Source: Icerya purchasi (Eukaryota > Arthropoda > Insecta > Hemiptera > Monophlebidae). From it: a stretch of DNA of 64,000 nt. Positions 10,571 to 23,300 of this stretch are shown in pieces (positions within the stretch are counted from its first letter, which is position 1; the number at the start of each line of letters is the position of its first letter). The DNA is taken from contig CM077115.1 in NCBI GenBank assembly GCA_039619475.1, forward strand, positions 517,286,815-517,350,814. The letters are read 5' to 3'. The notes under the pieces are model-generated. The model was not told where the DNA came from. It searched no databases and worked only from the letters and a program-made list of their open reading frames with translations. The position numbers were made by a program, and so were the translations under genes.

Positions 10571-12059
10571 CGTAGGGTATTTCAAAAGTAATGCACACGA
10601 CTTTCTTACGCAGCCTGTACGCATTTTGAAAGGGGGGGCAGAAGGGATGTACATATTATAAAGTTTTGTCAACGATTTTGAGTGAGTTATGCGTGCATGT
10701 AAAAACGTGTTTTTGTAATGATGGAAGACGGTTCGGGTCGCGTTACAAATCTGGGCCAGCGATCATATGTAAAAATCGAAATTTTTCGTGGTCGTACGCC
10801 TACAGAAATTCTTTCTTTTTTTTTTAACCCTCCCCTTTGATCATGTCAACAAAGGATCTTCGCCCAGAAACGACACGAGGGAAAAGAATATCAAATGTAG
10901 AGTCAGGGTGTCAAATATTGATAGAATAAAATAACTGAGGATAGGGAAACGATAAGAGATATACGAGATAAGGATTCCCTGTTTAATAATAACACATCGA
11001 AGTACAAAGAATTAGATTACATTAACGAAGGATGGACAGTCAAGAAGAAGATATGGTCAAGATCACAGACGGCTTCCTCGTCAGGATGAAGAGGATAATT
11101 AAGGGGGGATAGAGCGAGATGAAAACGATAACATGAGGAAGGAAGAAGAATATGATTCAAACGTAAAAATAGGGACAATAACGTAGCGACGAAGCGAAGG
11201 AAAATCGTAAAACCAGAAACGGGTAGGAAGATTAGGTTGGATGGAAAAATTTAAGTGGAAGGTTGATTGGAAAAGGAAGAAACGTAAAAATTTAACATGA
11301 AACTATTTACACAATGGAAGTAAATTAGAAACGGGGGAATTTTAGAGATATCAATCTGAGCCAAGGAATCTGCCATTTCGTTACCCTCTATAGAGCATAT
11401 CAATGCGGATAGCATGAAGTGAGAAAAGAGTGTGATTCTGCATTAGACACACAATGGATCGTAGCAGTATTTCTCCGCAGGGCAAACAAAGGAATTTAAA
11501 AAAAGCCGTTTGTTGGCCATCATGCGCCTTGTACTGTGGTAACGTCCAAGAACTTCGAGGTGACAATACAAACATCGCTATAATGGCATCACTGACCGAT
11601 GAAGATAGCCGTATGATGAGCGAAACGGGTTATCAAAAACCCTTTCGGCCACCAGCACCAAAATTCGAAAATTTCGTCCATCACTACGTGATTCTCTTCT
11701 CTTGCATGATAATGCACGCCCTCGTACGATGAAATTCGAGAAATTTTTACAGCTGGGAATTGTTACCACATCCACGGCTATTCGCGCCGGATATGGCTTC
11801 TTTACGACCTGTTCTGTAAACTCAAGGAGCCGATGCGAGAAATCCATTTTCCGGATTTAGAGGTCTTGAACAGTGTGCTATTTCCTGACGGATTCATGAA
11901 CTAAACTTCAAATGCCTCCTGGACGACATCCAGAACTTCCATCATTGAGGAGAAGGGTGATTATATTGAAAGATTATAGTATTTTGTATGACACACTTTG
12001 TTGTCGAATAAAGATTTTTTTTTCGTATGCATTTTTTTCTTTTTGAAATGCCCTACACG
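10571..12059 (+). mobile_element. Degenerate mariner transposon interrupted by a LINE fragment
   Basis: The ends are CGTAGGGTATTTCAAAAGTA (left) and the reverse complement CGTGTAGGGCATTTCAAAAA (right), each flanked by TA (10569-10570 and 12060-12061). The N-terminus of a transposase is readable at 10720-10810 (RVTNLGQRSYVKIEIFRGR then TPTEI). The second catalytic region (DSLLLHDNARPRTMKFEKFL) is at about 11690-11740, followed by WELLPHP, which begins the third catalytic region, at about 11752. Several frameshifts separate these pieces. It is dead. The middle is displaced by a minus-strand LINE piece. Confidence 0.75.
10813..11445 (-). pseudogene. Nested LINE 3' fragment with RNase H remnant
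   Basis: The minus strand ends in a poly(A) (poly-T at 10816-10825). At about 11400-11340 it encodes CSIEGNEMADSLAQIDI, the GNExAD signature around the last conserved acidic residue of LINE-type RNase H. Further on, a DHILLLDCPSFVNVI-like stretch resembles the Cys/His region that follows RNase H in I/jockey-superfamily LINEs. Stops and frameshifts are frequent. The 5' limit near 11445 is inferred from where mariner sequence resumes. Confidence 0.65.
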
Positions 12060-14572
12060 TAATTATACATTTATTTCTCGTCGGAAAAAAGATAATAAAT
12101 TTAACATAGCTTTCGGTTGTTTTCTCGCTGTTACCGAGTGTGGAAATATAAAAACAATTTTAAGAAGCCAGGGACACACATCGTTAAATAAACATTTGCC
12201 GTTTTTTCACAGATGAGCCGAAGAAAGAGTTTTCCGATAAGTATCGGTATTATGTCTGTTTATCGATAATTTAACAACAAGCTGATGCCATTAATAGGCG
12301 AGCGCCTAGCTTGAGCGTGTACAGCTTTCGTCCAGGCGCCGCCCCGAAGCCGGCCGAATTTATAATATAATCGGAAAGCTACTACTGCAGCGGATGGGGA
12401 ATTAGAAGAATAGGGAAAATCCGCGAAGTCGAGCGAAAGAGCGATAAAGGAAATTTAGTACAACATAAAAGAGGAATTTAAAATAGATCATGTATCGGGA
12501 TAATGTGTTGCTGGGGAAAGGTGGATCGTGTGCATGGCGATAATAGAGCCGCGGATGCATGATGGACGGCGGCCGAGTTGGATGGTGGCGCGAATCGACG
12601 TATTTATAGAATATTGTGGTGCCACCAGGCAGTGCAGACAGTCCGTTCAGTCGAGTATTCCCACTGATGTTGCTTTGCAGAAAGTGCTCAGCACCGTGTT
12701 GTACTACACGTAAATATCTAATAATAGGCAGCGCATTGCTTGAATATCAATTTCCTCTATTAGCTACAAATTTTACTAGCCCCTGGCCCAATTCGCCCTC
12801 CCAGCAAATCCCCGCGCACTATCGCAGCCTCACCGTGTCTACCGTTTAACATATATGACGACAACGCAAACGTGCTCGATGTGACTTAACTTGAATAACT
12901 AATCTTCTCGCTCACACCATCGCGCTATATTTTATTTCAGGTTGTGTTGTGCCATCATCGTCATCAATACTACTATTATTATTATTATTATTATGATTAT
13001 TATTATTATTTCAACGTTTAGTGTTCCCTGTTCGTACCATTCGAGAATTGGGATGCATCCTGTGAACCAGTTGCTGCTGACGGATTGCAAATTCATTTTC
13101 ACTACTCGTGTAAAACATGAGAAACAACAGTATTTGGACATACGTGAGTAAAGCGACTAGTATGTGTATGCCTAAGATAGAAACTGTTAAATATTATCCA
13201 CTTAAGGGTTTAGAAGGAGCAGCGACTGACAGATCTAATAGACACCCCCTTGGAATCGTTTAGAATACATAATTACTACATAGGTATCTGAAATTTTGTT
13301 TCCCCGGATTTAAGAATTTTTCTCAAAATCCTCTCAAAGCCTAACGTGTAAGACTTTCAATGGAAATAATTCCTTTACTCGCACATACACATGTAGAGGT
13401 GTTTTCAATGATTATGTAATTTTTGTGCGCCGGGTACTATATGGGAATTTTGTGTCGATGAGAAATTATTTTGTGTAACGGAAGTGAGATAGCGACAGTT
13501 AAAAAATGCCGCGCAAACTATAAATTAAAAAGTGATCGTTTAAAATCATCTTTTCTATAACAATTCTGGAAGACTACTTGTTCGGTGTCGAGACCCGAAG
13601 GATATGTTATTGAACTACAGAACGAGGTGCAAGAGACAAGGCGCGTTTTACTCTTTTTTAGAATTTCCTCAATTTTGATATGTGAACAAGCGAATGAACA
13701 TTGTAAAAATCAATAAAACTATTTAATCCTCTCTCTTGCAACGATACAAGTTTACGCTGTAATAATTTAGTTTTATTTAGGTTTCATGCTTTCGAAAAAA
13801 GAAAAATTTACAGTTGTATTCCATTATCAGTAATTAATATTTATATTTCATATATATCGCAATGGTGTATACCGGGAGGGGATATTTGAAAAAGTCGTTA
13901 TGAAATATGAAATGCTTTTTTGTTACGTTTTAAAATAAACATATTTTACATTTCTACGGTAAAAGGATAAAAAAAAAAAAAAAAGATAAGAATGATGTAG
14001 TCAATTGAAATTCTGTAAGCTTTATAGGAAAACTGAGGGTTGGCTTGCTCTTTGGCAAGGTACGAAAAACAGAGCTTATATATATAGTATATATAGTATA
14101 TATATATATATATGTATATATATATGTATGTATGTATGTAAAATCGTTTTCTCGATAAATGCAGTAAAAACGATAATGTTCACAAATAGCTAATTAGAGG
14201 TTCTTTTAACCAGTTTGGAAAGAAAATTGTTTGTAATGAAAGTCGTTTAAATATCAGTACTATTAGGGTATCCTCGTAACCTTGAGAAATCTAATCGTGA
14301 TCGGATGGCGTCACGCTGCGATTAAATCAGGAATTGCAAAATAATCGTATTATCTTCAGAGAGGATTTGATTTGAATCGGGAAAATTTCTTTGCTCACGT
14401 TAAACGCCTAATGCTAAGATTTATTCTTAAATCTTCTTGGAAATCTTCCTAGATAATTGTTTTGTTTCTCCTTCTCCGGGACTACTTCACTTAATGACCG
14501 CAGCTTTTTTTCGTTACTCTATTCGTTCCTGTGTTTATCCGTCTTCAACATCTCGGTTGATAACTTACTAAA
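12060..14572 (+). other. Intronic sequence with microsatellites
   Basis: Contains a less AT-rich, apparently single-copy patch at about 12285-12860, an (ATT)n tract at 12972-13011 preceded by TTTTATTTCAG, poly-A at 13968-13985 and a (TA)n/(TATG)n tract at 14078-14138. No coding sequence is supported. Confidence 0.4.
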
Positions 14573-14640
14573 AATAAAGTAAGTCCCATATCCTTGACAG
14601 GGTGTCGGTAATTGCGAAGTTAACCTTTTCATATTGTACT
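14573..14640 (-). mobile_element. Fragment of the same SINE as at 8.5-8.9 kb
   Basis: AATAAAGTAAGTCCCATATC, CTTGACAGGGTGTCGG and GCGAAGTTAACCTTTTCATA align with 8597-8660 with about 75-80 percent identity by eye. The head is missing; LINE sequence starts directly after it. Confidence 0.55.
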
Positions 14641-15900
14641 CTCCTCCCCCCAAACTAATCAAATAACTGTAGAAGAGCTTTTTACGGAGGTTCATGGAAC
14701 GTTGAGGAAACGTAAAAAACCTAAACGTACTGTAGGTCTAAACAATATACCCCCATTATATTTAAAGTTTGTCCGGATTTCATCGTTAAACCTCTTACAT
14801 CATACCTCATCAATTGTGTAATATAGGTACTGAGACATTTCCACAAATTTGGAAGGTGTCCTGAATAACACCCATTCCTAAGAATCATAATGCTTATGAT
14901 ATTACTGATTACAGACCAATATCTCTTCTCCCCCCAAATCGCTAAAATTGTTTAATTACTTCTCTATAAAAGAATCTATGAACTACTAAACAATTACATT
15001 TCAGTTGATCAACATGGCTTTGTCGTCGAAGGTAGATCAGTAACGACTAACCTAATGACGTTTACTGAGGGACGAGTCCTCCTCCCAGGTAGATGTGCCA
15101 TATACATATGGACTTACAATAAAATCGAATAATTTTGGTTTCTCTGACAAATTATAATTAACACTATGTGAGAGCTACCTGTGCAGCATAGGAGACGAAT
15201 ATGTTCAAATGTGTAACTGCAAATCCCCTTCTTTTCCTTGCCTCTCAGGTGTGCCTCAGGGTTCCGTTTTAGAACTTTTTCTTTTTTTTGTTACATATAA
15301 AAGTGACTTACCGAACTCAATACGATATTCTAACGATATTATTATACGCTGAGGATGCGAAATTATTTAAAGAAATAGAAAGTATCGAGAATGCTCTCCT
15401 ATTACAACGAGATGTAGAGATTACTTTACAACTTACGAGTGTGGTTAATAATTTACCACCCGTGTGAGAATATTGCTAAATGTAAACTTATTTTTCATTG
15501 ACACCGAAACGTCTCCCTATTACACCGGTCCGTTCTTCTGGTGATAAGGGAGATTTACACAATGAGGGATCTGGGTGTTTTACTAGATGCAAAATTTACA
15601 TTTAAGACTCACACGTAATGCGGTACAAAATTCGTAAAGCGAACAAAATGTTAGAATTCGTTTTTCGGAGCAGTGCAATGACTTAAGACAACTTGAGACA
15701 CATTTAATTTTATTCACCACCCTATTGGTTTGGTGCGCTAATTTGGAATATCTAGTGACTTGGTAAATACGGTTGAAAATGTGCAGAAAAAAAGTTTCTA
15801 CTGGCATTATAAATTTATTGGCTCCGGTGATCCAGCAGTTAGATATGCACATAGCTTGGATGGATGAAGAAAGGAATTAGCACTTTGTTACGATTTAATG
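14641..15900 (+). pseudogene. Degenerate jockey-like LINE reverse transcriptase
   Basis: Reading across frames gives, in order, a finger-domain segment TPIPKNHNAYDITDYRPISL (about 14868-14930), LLYKRIYELLNNYISVDQHG (about 14960-15020), SGVPQGSV (about 15246-15270), a ruined active-site box (LLYAEDAKLF in place of YADD, about 15340-15370), MRDLGVLLDAKFTFKTH (about 15561-15615) and a thumb region to about 15860. At least six frame breaks. No endonuclease or tail is recognisable. Old 5'-truncated copy in sense orientation to NFI. Confidence 0.7.
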
Positions 15901-18900
15901 CACGCGGTAAGATTAACATTTCTTATTAGAGTTCGGATTTTTCGCGCTCAATTCGTACTCTGGCTGTTCCGTTTACGAACACAATCAGCAGTACACCCCT
16001 TTACGTTCTTTATTCATACTGTATAATAACTTGGAGGTAGATCATCACGAGCTTGGCCCTTTTTTTTTTATATGGTCACGGTGGTGAATTCTTAAAAGCT
16101 GTTCGGCGATGTGAGGCTGTGCCGTACTGTGTCTTGCGCAAGTGTATTTCTGCGTAAGCATGGCGCGCATGTTACAGGTGTGAGCTGCGTTGGTGTGGGT
16201 GTGTAAGATGCATTTAGAAGTAAAATAAGAAAAGTGTTCGAGAAAAACCGTTGCCTGTATGTACGGGTATGATTTGTGCATTGCGTAATTTCGCAATTCT
16301 CCTTTTCTATTGTTTCATTGCACCTGTACACCTGTATACTGAATTGTTTGAATTATATTGCGCCGTGCGGTGTAATCGGCGTAGGCTGTTGCACTGGTGG
16401 ATTGTACAAATAAATAATGTGACCGACTGGCCAAATAATATAGTGCGGTCATCTTTATAAACTCCGGATGGGGCTTTCTTCAGCGATAACGGATTTTTGG
16501 TAAAGGCATTTTTCTGAAATCATCGTAACCCGGTTCTTCAACATTTCTTTAAAGAAGACGCGCGACAAATCTTTGCAATTTTTGTCACACCTCACATTCC
16601 TCCCTTTTCTAAATGTTGACTTTTTGCACGCTACTCTGAACTCGCCCAAGACGCCTAGCTCCGCATTTCTTAACACACAGCATATCGGCAGTCTAGAAAC
16701 ATTGTAATGTACCATAACACCTACCATCAAAAACCATGCAGTTTCTTCTTAAAGAGCAAAACTTCACTTGCACCCTCTCTTTGAAGATGCCGATAACTTA
16801 CATATTGGAGTTGTTTCTAATTCGAACGATAACCTAGATTGCTCTTTGTCTGTTTTTTTTAGTATAGTACACTGATCCCCGACATCTCCGGGACTCCGCG
16901 CGAGTTATTTCAGACAAGCTGATGGAAATACACCTGCATTTTTAAACGTGAGATTGTCCCTTAAATTGAATTATCCCGATTGATTCTACGTAAAAATTAC
17001 TTGCGACCTTTTCGAAAAAATTCTAACCGAACTACTTACAAAAGTCTCTAACGGTATAACCCCATCCCGGTATTATTGAAAAATCCGTCTGATACATGAC
17101 TGTCTTTAATTTAAAACGTAAACTTTCAACGGCTTTCCCAACATTCGTTCACTATCAGGGCTTCTCTGATTATGAACAAATCTTGACCCAGTTTTCCTTA
17201 AAAAAAAAAGAAAATAATCAAAAAAAAAAAAAAACCAGAGAAAAAAATAAAAAGGCCTATAATGAAATCTCGTGGGGGGTTATCGTGTATTTGTTTAACG
17301 AGAAGTATACAAAATTCTAAAAACACAGCGTCTAATGTCCGTTGTTACACGGGGTAACTTCAGTACGTAAATCGATTTTCATGATGGAATTTAAAATTTT
17401 TATATTATGCGAACGACGTATTTATTTTTTTTTATAACGCAGACGCCACAAGTATTTGTGCGCATGTGCTAGTCGGTGTTTAGTGCGTATGTACGGCGGG
17501 TATTGCTTGATATTTATGTGTCATATTGTTAATATTATGGTAATCGTATAAAAACAAGAAATGGTTGGGGGGGGGGGAGAAAAAGAAAATCAGAAAAAAA
17601 AACAGAAAAAGAAAAACGAAAACGGACTTTGCTACGACGAAGTTCAATGAGCAATATGAAACACATTCTCAGTGCTGATCTGACCGACAGAGTGGAATGG
17701 GCGATATTAGAATTTAATGAAGGTGAACCGGCTTATTTATATTATATGTGAATGTAGAAAGGCGAGCTGACGGCTCGTGCATTCGTAGTGGTCAGTGAGC
17801 AGCAAGGGCGACAGTGTGTGTGCCGGACAGAGAAAGAAACAGCGAGGCAGAAGTAAGAAAGAGGAGACTGATTGAACGGAGAATTATAACAAAGAAACGA
17901 ACGGGTCGTGGGAATCGGTAGCGTGATTGTCACACCCGTGAAAGCGATTCTTCTAAAATTCAGCAGGCGATTCTACTACGGTGACAGCAGTTAACGATCG
18001 CGTCCGAGCAGTTGCTGCACTTTGTCAAATGTTTGTGTTTTGAATGATAATTCGTAATTATCATTTCCGGTTCCACGGCCAACCCCCCCACCCTCCGTTC
18101 ATCATTTCATTTCATAACACTGTGCTGCTAAACCTTGCCTCCAGCCTAGAAGAAGAACATTCGTGTCTGTCTTTATAATAATGTCCACTATTGCCATTGT
18201 GTGGCGATAATATTAATTGATCATATTAGATTACCTTTTTTTTTCTTCTTTCTTTCTTTCTGTTACATAATTTAAATCGCTACCCCTAAAAAAAAAAAAA
18301 AATAAATAAACAAAAATAAAGTTGACGTTCTTCTTTCACCGTGGTATAATCATGCACGTCCACCATTTTCGGTAATGCTTAACCCCGCGTGCTTGTTACA
18401 GACGGAGATTCTAATTAGCGATTGAACAGAATTTCCAGAGAACACTTTGCAAAGTGTGCCTACAAAAAAAGAAAGCATCGCTGTGCTTCTGTAGCGAATA
18501 GCATGTTAGCACAGCTATTCCCCCGCTCTGTCCAAGATCTCTCTGGCAACATTTTGCTAAGTGTAGACTTTATTCGAAGAAATTTTGTCACCATATCGCC
18601 CTTTTTTCGTCTTCTTCCTGTGACGTTAATAGGTGAAGCACGCGTTGTCTTGGGCGTCTTAAACATCTCAGTTTACAATATTCAGTTACTGTTCCAGACG
18701 GATATGCGCGTTTATGACTTATTTATCCATTCTATTCCAAGTATTTTTCGGGGCTCCAGAGGCCTCTTCGTTTCACCGGTTTTGCCACTATTCAACTTTC
18801 TTCCCGGTACCCTATTATAGTAATGCTGAGAATTATGTGACTATCATTCGTAAATCCAATATTCTGTATTTTCTACCGTAATATTGCTCTTTTAGTTTTT

Positions 18901-19014
18901 TTCGCTTTTCGAGTCTTCTCAACTCGAATTTTTATTTCGTCGTTCATTTCCCGTGTTACGTTACCGCCGAGATACATATATGTATTCCTCGCGCTATTTG
19001 GGCACAATAAACGT
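15901..19014 (+). other. Intronic sequence; possible unrecognised LINE remnants
   Basis: No gene supported. Pyrimidine-rich, somewhat coding-like text at 16450-17190 and 18420-18820 (132 codons open) may be eroded LINE sequence, but I find no reliable motif. Poly-A, poly-G and CTTT runs occur at 17200-17240, 17565-17577 and 18233-18262. Confidence 0.35.
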
Positions 19015-19545
19015 CTGGTCTGGTGGCTAAAACATCATAATATACTCCCTGACAATAGGTTTAGTTTCCGTCCGGGCCTGGGCTCTCTGCCATATAGATC
19101 TCTTATCCTTCAAAAATTCACCGTTGCTGCGTTCATTGATGCAACCTCTGCCTTTGATAATGTCCATTTACTTTCCTTGCACGACTAAATGCTTTCTCCA
19201 TCAATATTCTTCTCCACTTCACCTCATTAGAGTTATTAATCTTTTCCGTAACAGGATAATTCTCACCTTTCTACTTCCTTTTTTGATGATTCCGTTTTGT
19301 TCGAATGCCCCTTTATTTCCTCCGAGATGAATTCTAATCTTCTGCGCTTTGGCCTCATCCTACTACTCTCCTTATAGTGTCCACTCCATTCTTACATTCC
19401 CCTCTCTCAATATAGTTACTTTGTTGGCTTCTTTATCTCCTCAATTTCTAATCTTTTCCCCCGTATATAATGTACAATTTTTTGCGTTGTTGGGTAAGTT
19501 CCACTGTTGACGTGCCCAAAAACAAAAAAAAAAAAACACGGAAAG
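19015..19545 (+). pseudogene. Short LINE copy: reverse-transcriptase fragment plus 3' tail
   Basis: The segment encodes NILPDNRFSFRPGLGS and then VAAFIDATSAFDNVH, the regions around the first catalytic Asp of a reverse transcriptase (19050-19170). After 350 bp of eroded sequence it ends TTGGGTAAGTTCCACTGTTG and GACGTGCCC followed by an A-rich tail (19492-19540), matching the tail motif of the fragments at 0.2, 49.7, 59.06 and 61.4 kb. Internally deleted and frameshifted. Confidence 0.65.
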
Positions 19546-20340
19546 GGATGTGAAACGTTTTTTTTTTAGTTTTCGGCTTTATAGATATACTATATATTTT
19601 AATTTTTCGAAATTTTCGGACTTTTATTTTTTTTTACGGTATTCTGTGGAAAAAAATACGCCAATTGAAAAGAAAAACGAAAAATAATCCTCTAGTTACC
19701 CCATAGGAAATATGTGAAATTATTAAAAAAAAAATTTATTAGATTTTTACTTTTTTCAAAATTTGTGTTCATTAATTTTATAATTTTTGCAATTTCATGG
19801 TTTTTCCATAATCTAATGAAGAAAATAGCTCGATTAAAAAAAAAAAAAAAAAAAAAAGCCAACTTTCTAGCTATTATAGAATGTGCTATGTGCAATTTGT
19901 TTTGTCCTGGCAGTTTTATAAGACAGAATTTATGGTTTCATTTTAAAAACAATAATAATAGCGATGAAAAAAAATATTGATCTTTGTTCATTTTATTATT
20001 GGTGCGTTGTTAATTCCATATTCACATCGACTGAGTTAATACTTTTTATTGTTACCAATAAAAAGAGCCGTGTGCAACAATACTTGTAACATTTAATGAA
20101 ATAAAAATTAATATTGCTAATATATATATATATATATATGTTTTTGTCACTCATTGTTTTTCTTTTGTACCATTTAAATTCCCGTGATTATGAATCTTTG
20201 ACTTCGATACGCGTCAGGTAAATAAATAATTATTTGTTTTTATATTAATGTGTTTTTACTTATTATGCGTGACAAATTAATAACCGATTTGTATTAATCA
20301 GTTTTTAAAAAATACCATCGCGTCGATCGGTTACGTCAAC
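19546..20340 (+). other. Intronic AT-rich sequence
   Basis: Poly-A at 19835-19857 and (TA)n at 20120-20139. No gene recognised. The last bases (CAACCCCAAATAGGTTAAAT followed by AAAT repeats) look like the tail of another retroposon or the start of the next LINE. Confidence 0.35.
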
Positions 20341-23300
20341 CCCAAATAGGTTAAATAAATAAATAAATAAAATACAAAAAAAAAAATAAAAAAAAAATAA
20401 AAAAAAAAAATAAAAAAAAAAAATAAATAAAAAATGATTACAAAATTAAATATAGCACACATAAACATTAGATCAATGAGGAAAAACTGGGAGGAAGTAG
20501 AGATATTAGAGGGAAGACAAGAATATGATATATTAATTTTAGGGGAGGTAAATATAAAAAAGGACGAAATAAATTTATATAATTTAGAAGGTTATGAGAA
20601 ATGTCACAATTTAGATGCAGAAGGTGTAAAACATGGGATTGTGATATACTTAAAAGGGGACAAAAAAATACAAACTCAAATTAAAAACAAAAATATGGAA
20701 AATGCGGAATGTGTAATAATTGAAATAACTTGGTATGAGGAAAAACTATGTCTATGGGTGTTATACAGATCACCATCAGGAAAAGCAAACAAATACATTA
20801 AAGAAATAAAGGAGATTGACAAAAAATACATGGAAAACTGTTCTACTATATATATAGGAGACATAAATATAAATACTGGAAAACATAACTCAGTAGCAAC
20901 AAAATACATGAACACAATGGCAGGAATGGGATATGAAAGCAATTTAGAAGGATATACAAGAGAAGAATGGAGAGAAAACCGGTTCACACAAACCAAAATT
21001 GACCATATATACACTAAAAAGAAAAAAAGAAACATCGACTTTGAATATTATAATACAGATATTAAAATAGCAGATCACAACATGATAGTGTGTACAGTAA
21101 AAATGGAGATGGGAAAAATCGGAGGAAAACAAATGGAATTAAACAGAAGTTTTTTAATGGAAAATAAAGTGAAAAACGAACTAAGACGCATAAAGTGGGA
21201 AGGGAAATCAGATAAATTGGACGCTGAAAATTTATACGAAAGCATAAAAGAAAAATTTGAAAAAGTATATACAGAATGTAGGCAAACAAAAAATACGTCA
21301 GGAGAAGGGAAAATACAAAGGAAGAAAGAATGGATGACGCAAAAAATAATTGAAATGATAAAAAAAAGAGACAAACTGTACAAAAAAGTAAAAAAGAATA
21401 ATCAAAATATTGAGTTAAGAAGAAAATACAATAAATTCAGAAACCAAGTGAATGCAGAAATAAGACGGCAAAAAGACATGTTTGTCGGGGAAAGTTTTAA
21501 AGTGGCACAGGGGGATATCAGAAAAACTTGGTTAAATATAAACAAGATTATAGGAAAACAAAGGAGTCTAGGAGTAGATGAAACCATAAGTAAATACTTT
21601 GGCAAGGAACAAAAAGCAAGAGAAATTGCAGATAAATTCAGTAAAGAATTCAAAAATGGTATAAAAAAACTAGAACACAAATGTAATAAAGTGCTATTAG
21701 GAAAAAGAGAAGAAGATGAAGTAAAAGTAAACATGTACTTACCTAAAGCAAACGTAGAACAGGTGGGGAAAATAATAGATGGATTAAAGGAAACAAAGGC
21801 CACCGGAATCGATGGAATAAGAATAAAAGATATAAAAACAGTAAAAATATATATAGTGAAGGAAATTACTAAGCTAATTAATCAGACGTTAAAAGAAGGA
21901 AAAATACCAAATGGGTTAAAAATATCGAAAACAAGACCAATATATAAAAAAGGGAAACACAGTGAATATGAAAACTATAGGCCAATTGCTGTAAGCAATG
22001 TAATTGCAACAATATTAGAAAAGTACGTAGCAAATAATCTAACGAAGTACCTACAAGAAAATAGGATAATTGACAAAACACAATACGGATTTCAAAAAGG
22101 AAAATCCACATCGAAAGCAATCGGCGAGCTTACTGAAAAAATAAGAGATAGCTTTGAAGAGGGAAAGAAGGTGCTGATAACGTTCATAGATCTTAGTAGA
22201 GCATTTGAAACGGTTGATCATAAAATAATCATAAACACATTAGAGGAGATAGGAATAACGAATAATTTGAAAAGATGGTTTCAAAGTTATTTAACACAAA
22301 GGAAAACATGCGTAAATATCTTAAATGTGCAAAGTGAAAAAGAGGAGATGGATGTAGGAGTTCCGCAGGGTAGCAACCTAGCGCCAATACTGTTTATTAT
22401 ATATACGAATGGTCTATATAAGGAATTAAGTTACAGTGAGGTAGTCGCGTACGCGGATGATATAGCAATAGTTACGTCACATAAAGATATGAAAGAGGCA
22501 GAAATAAAGATGCAAAAAGATCTAATAACAATAAGTAAATGGGCACACGATAAAAGTCTAAGAATAAATGTAAAAAAGACTAAAGCAATGGTACTGCGGA
22601 AAAAAAGAGACAGCTCTGATTTGTATTGTCCAAATATAATAATGCACTCAAATGAATGTGTACATTCAATGGGGGAAAGACGCGAATGCGAAATGAAAAA
22701 CTGTCAAAAGTTAGACATAGTAATGCAGTATAAATACTTGGGAGTAATGATGGATCAACACTTAAGATGGGACATACATATGGAATACATTGCAAAGAAA
22801 ATAAGAGCAGTTTTACCAGCTTTATATACATTAAAGAAATATGCAACCAATGAAACATTAAAAGTAGTTTATTATGCGCTAGTAGAGTCGAGGATAAGAT
22901 ATGGAATTCAGGCGTGGGGAATGGCGAGAAAAGCATACTTGGGGAAAATAAATAAACTGCAAATTAAATGCTTGAAATTAATAGGAAATCATAAAGGAGA
23001 GACCGATAGTGAAATAATTAAAAAAGAAAACGTAATGAGCATAAGAGGAATGTACTTATTACTGAAGATATGGGAGTACATATCAGCAGAAAAGAAAATT
23101 GAATTGGAGGAAAGAATAAACACAGAATACGAGTTGAGGGAAAAACTTTCGTACCAATTGCCGTTAGCAAGAACAAAGATGGGGGAGCAAACGGATAAAT
23201 ATATTATAACTCAGATGTTGAATAAAATACCCAAAGAAATAATAGAGAAGGAAAAAATAGGGGAAAGAAAAAGGAAAATAAAGGAATGGCTTCAGGAAGA

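Noticed and set aside
12942..13151. Possible exon: TTTTATTTCAG before 12942 and a donor-like ACGTGAGTA at its end, 69 codons open.
   Set aside because: Half of the translation is an (ATT)n isoleucine run, the remainder matches no family, and the opposite strand is equally open.
16455..16730. 91-codon minus-strand frame and adjacent pyrimidine-rich text as a LINE.
   Set aside because: I could not find a reverse-transcriptase, endonuclease or RNase H motif in any frame.
18422..18820. 132-codon + frame, the longest unassigned open stretch in the left half.
   Set aside because: No domain or family character; possibly an eroded LINE, but not supportable.
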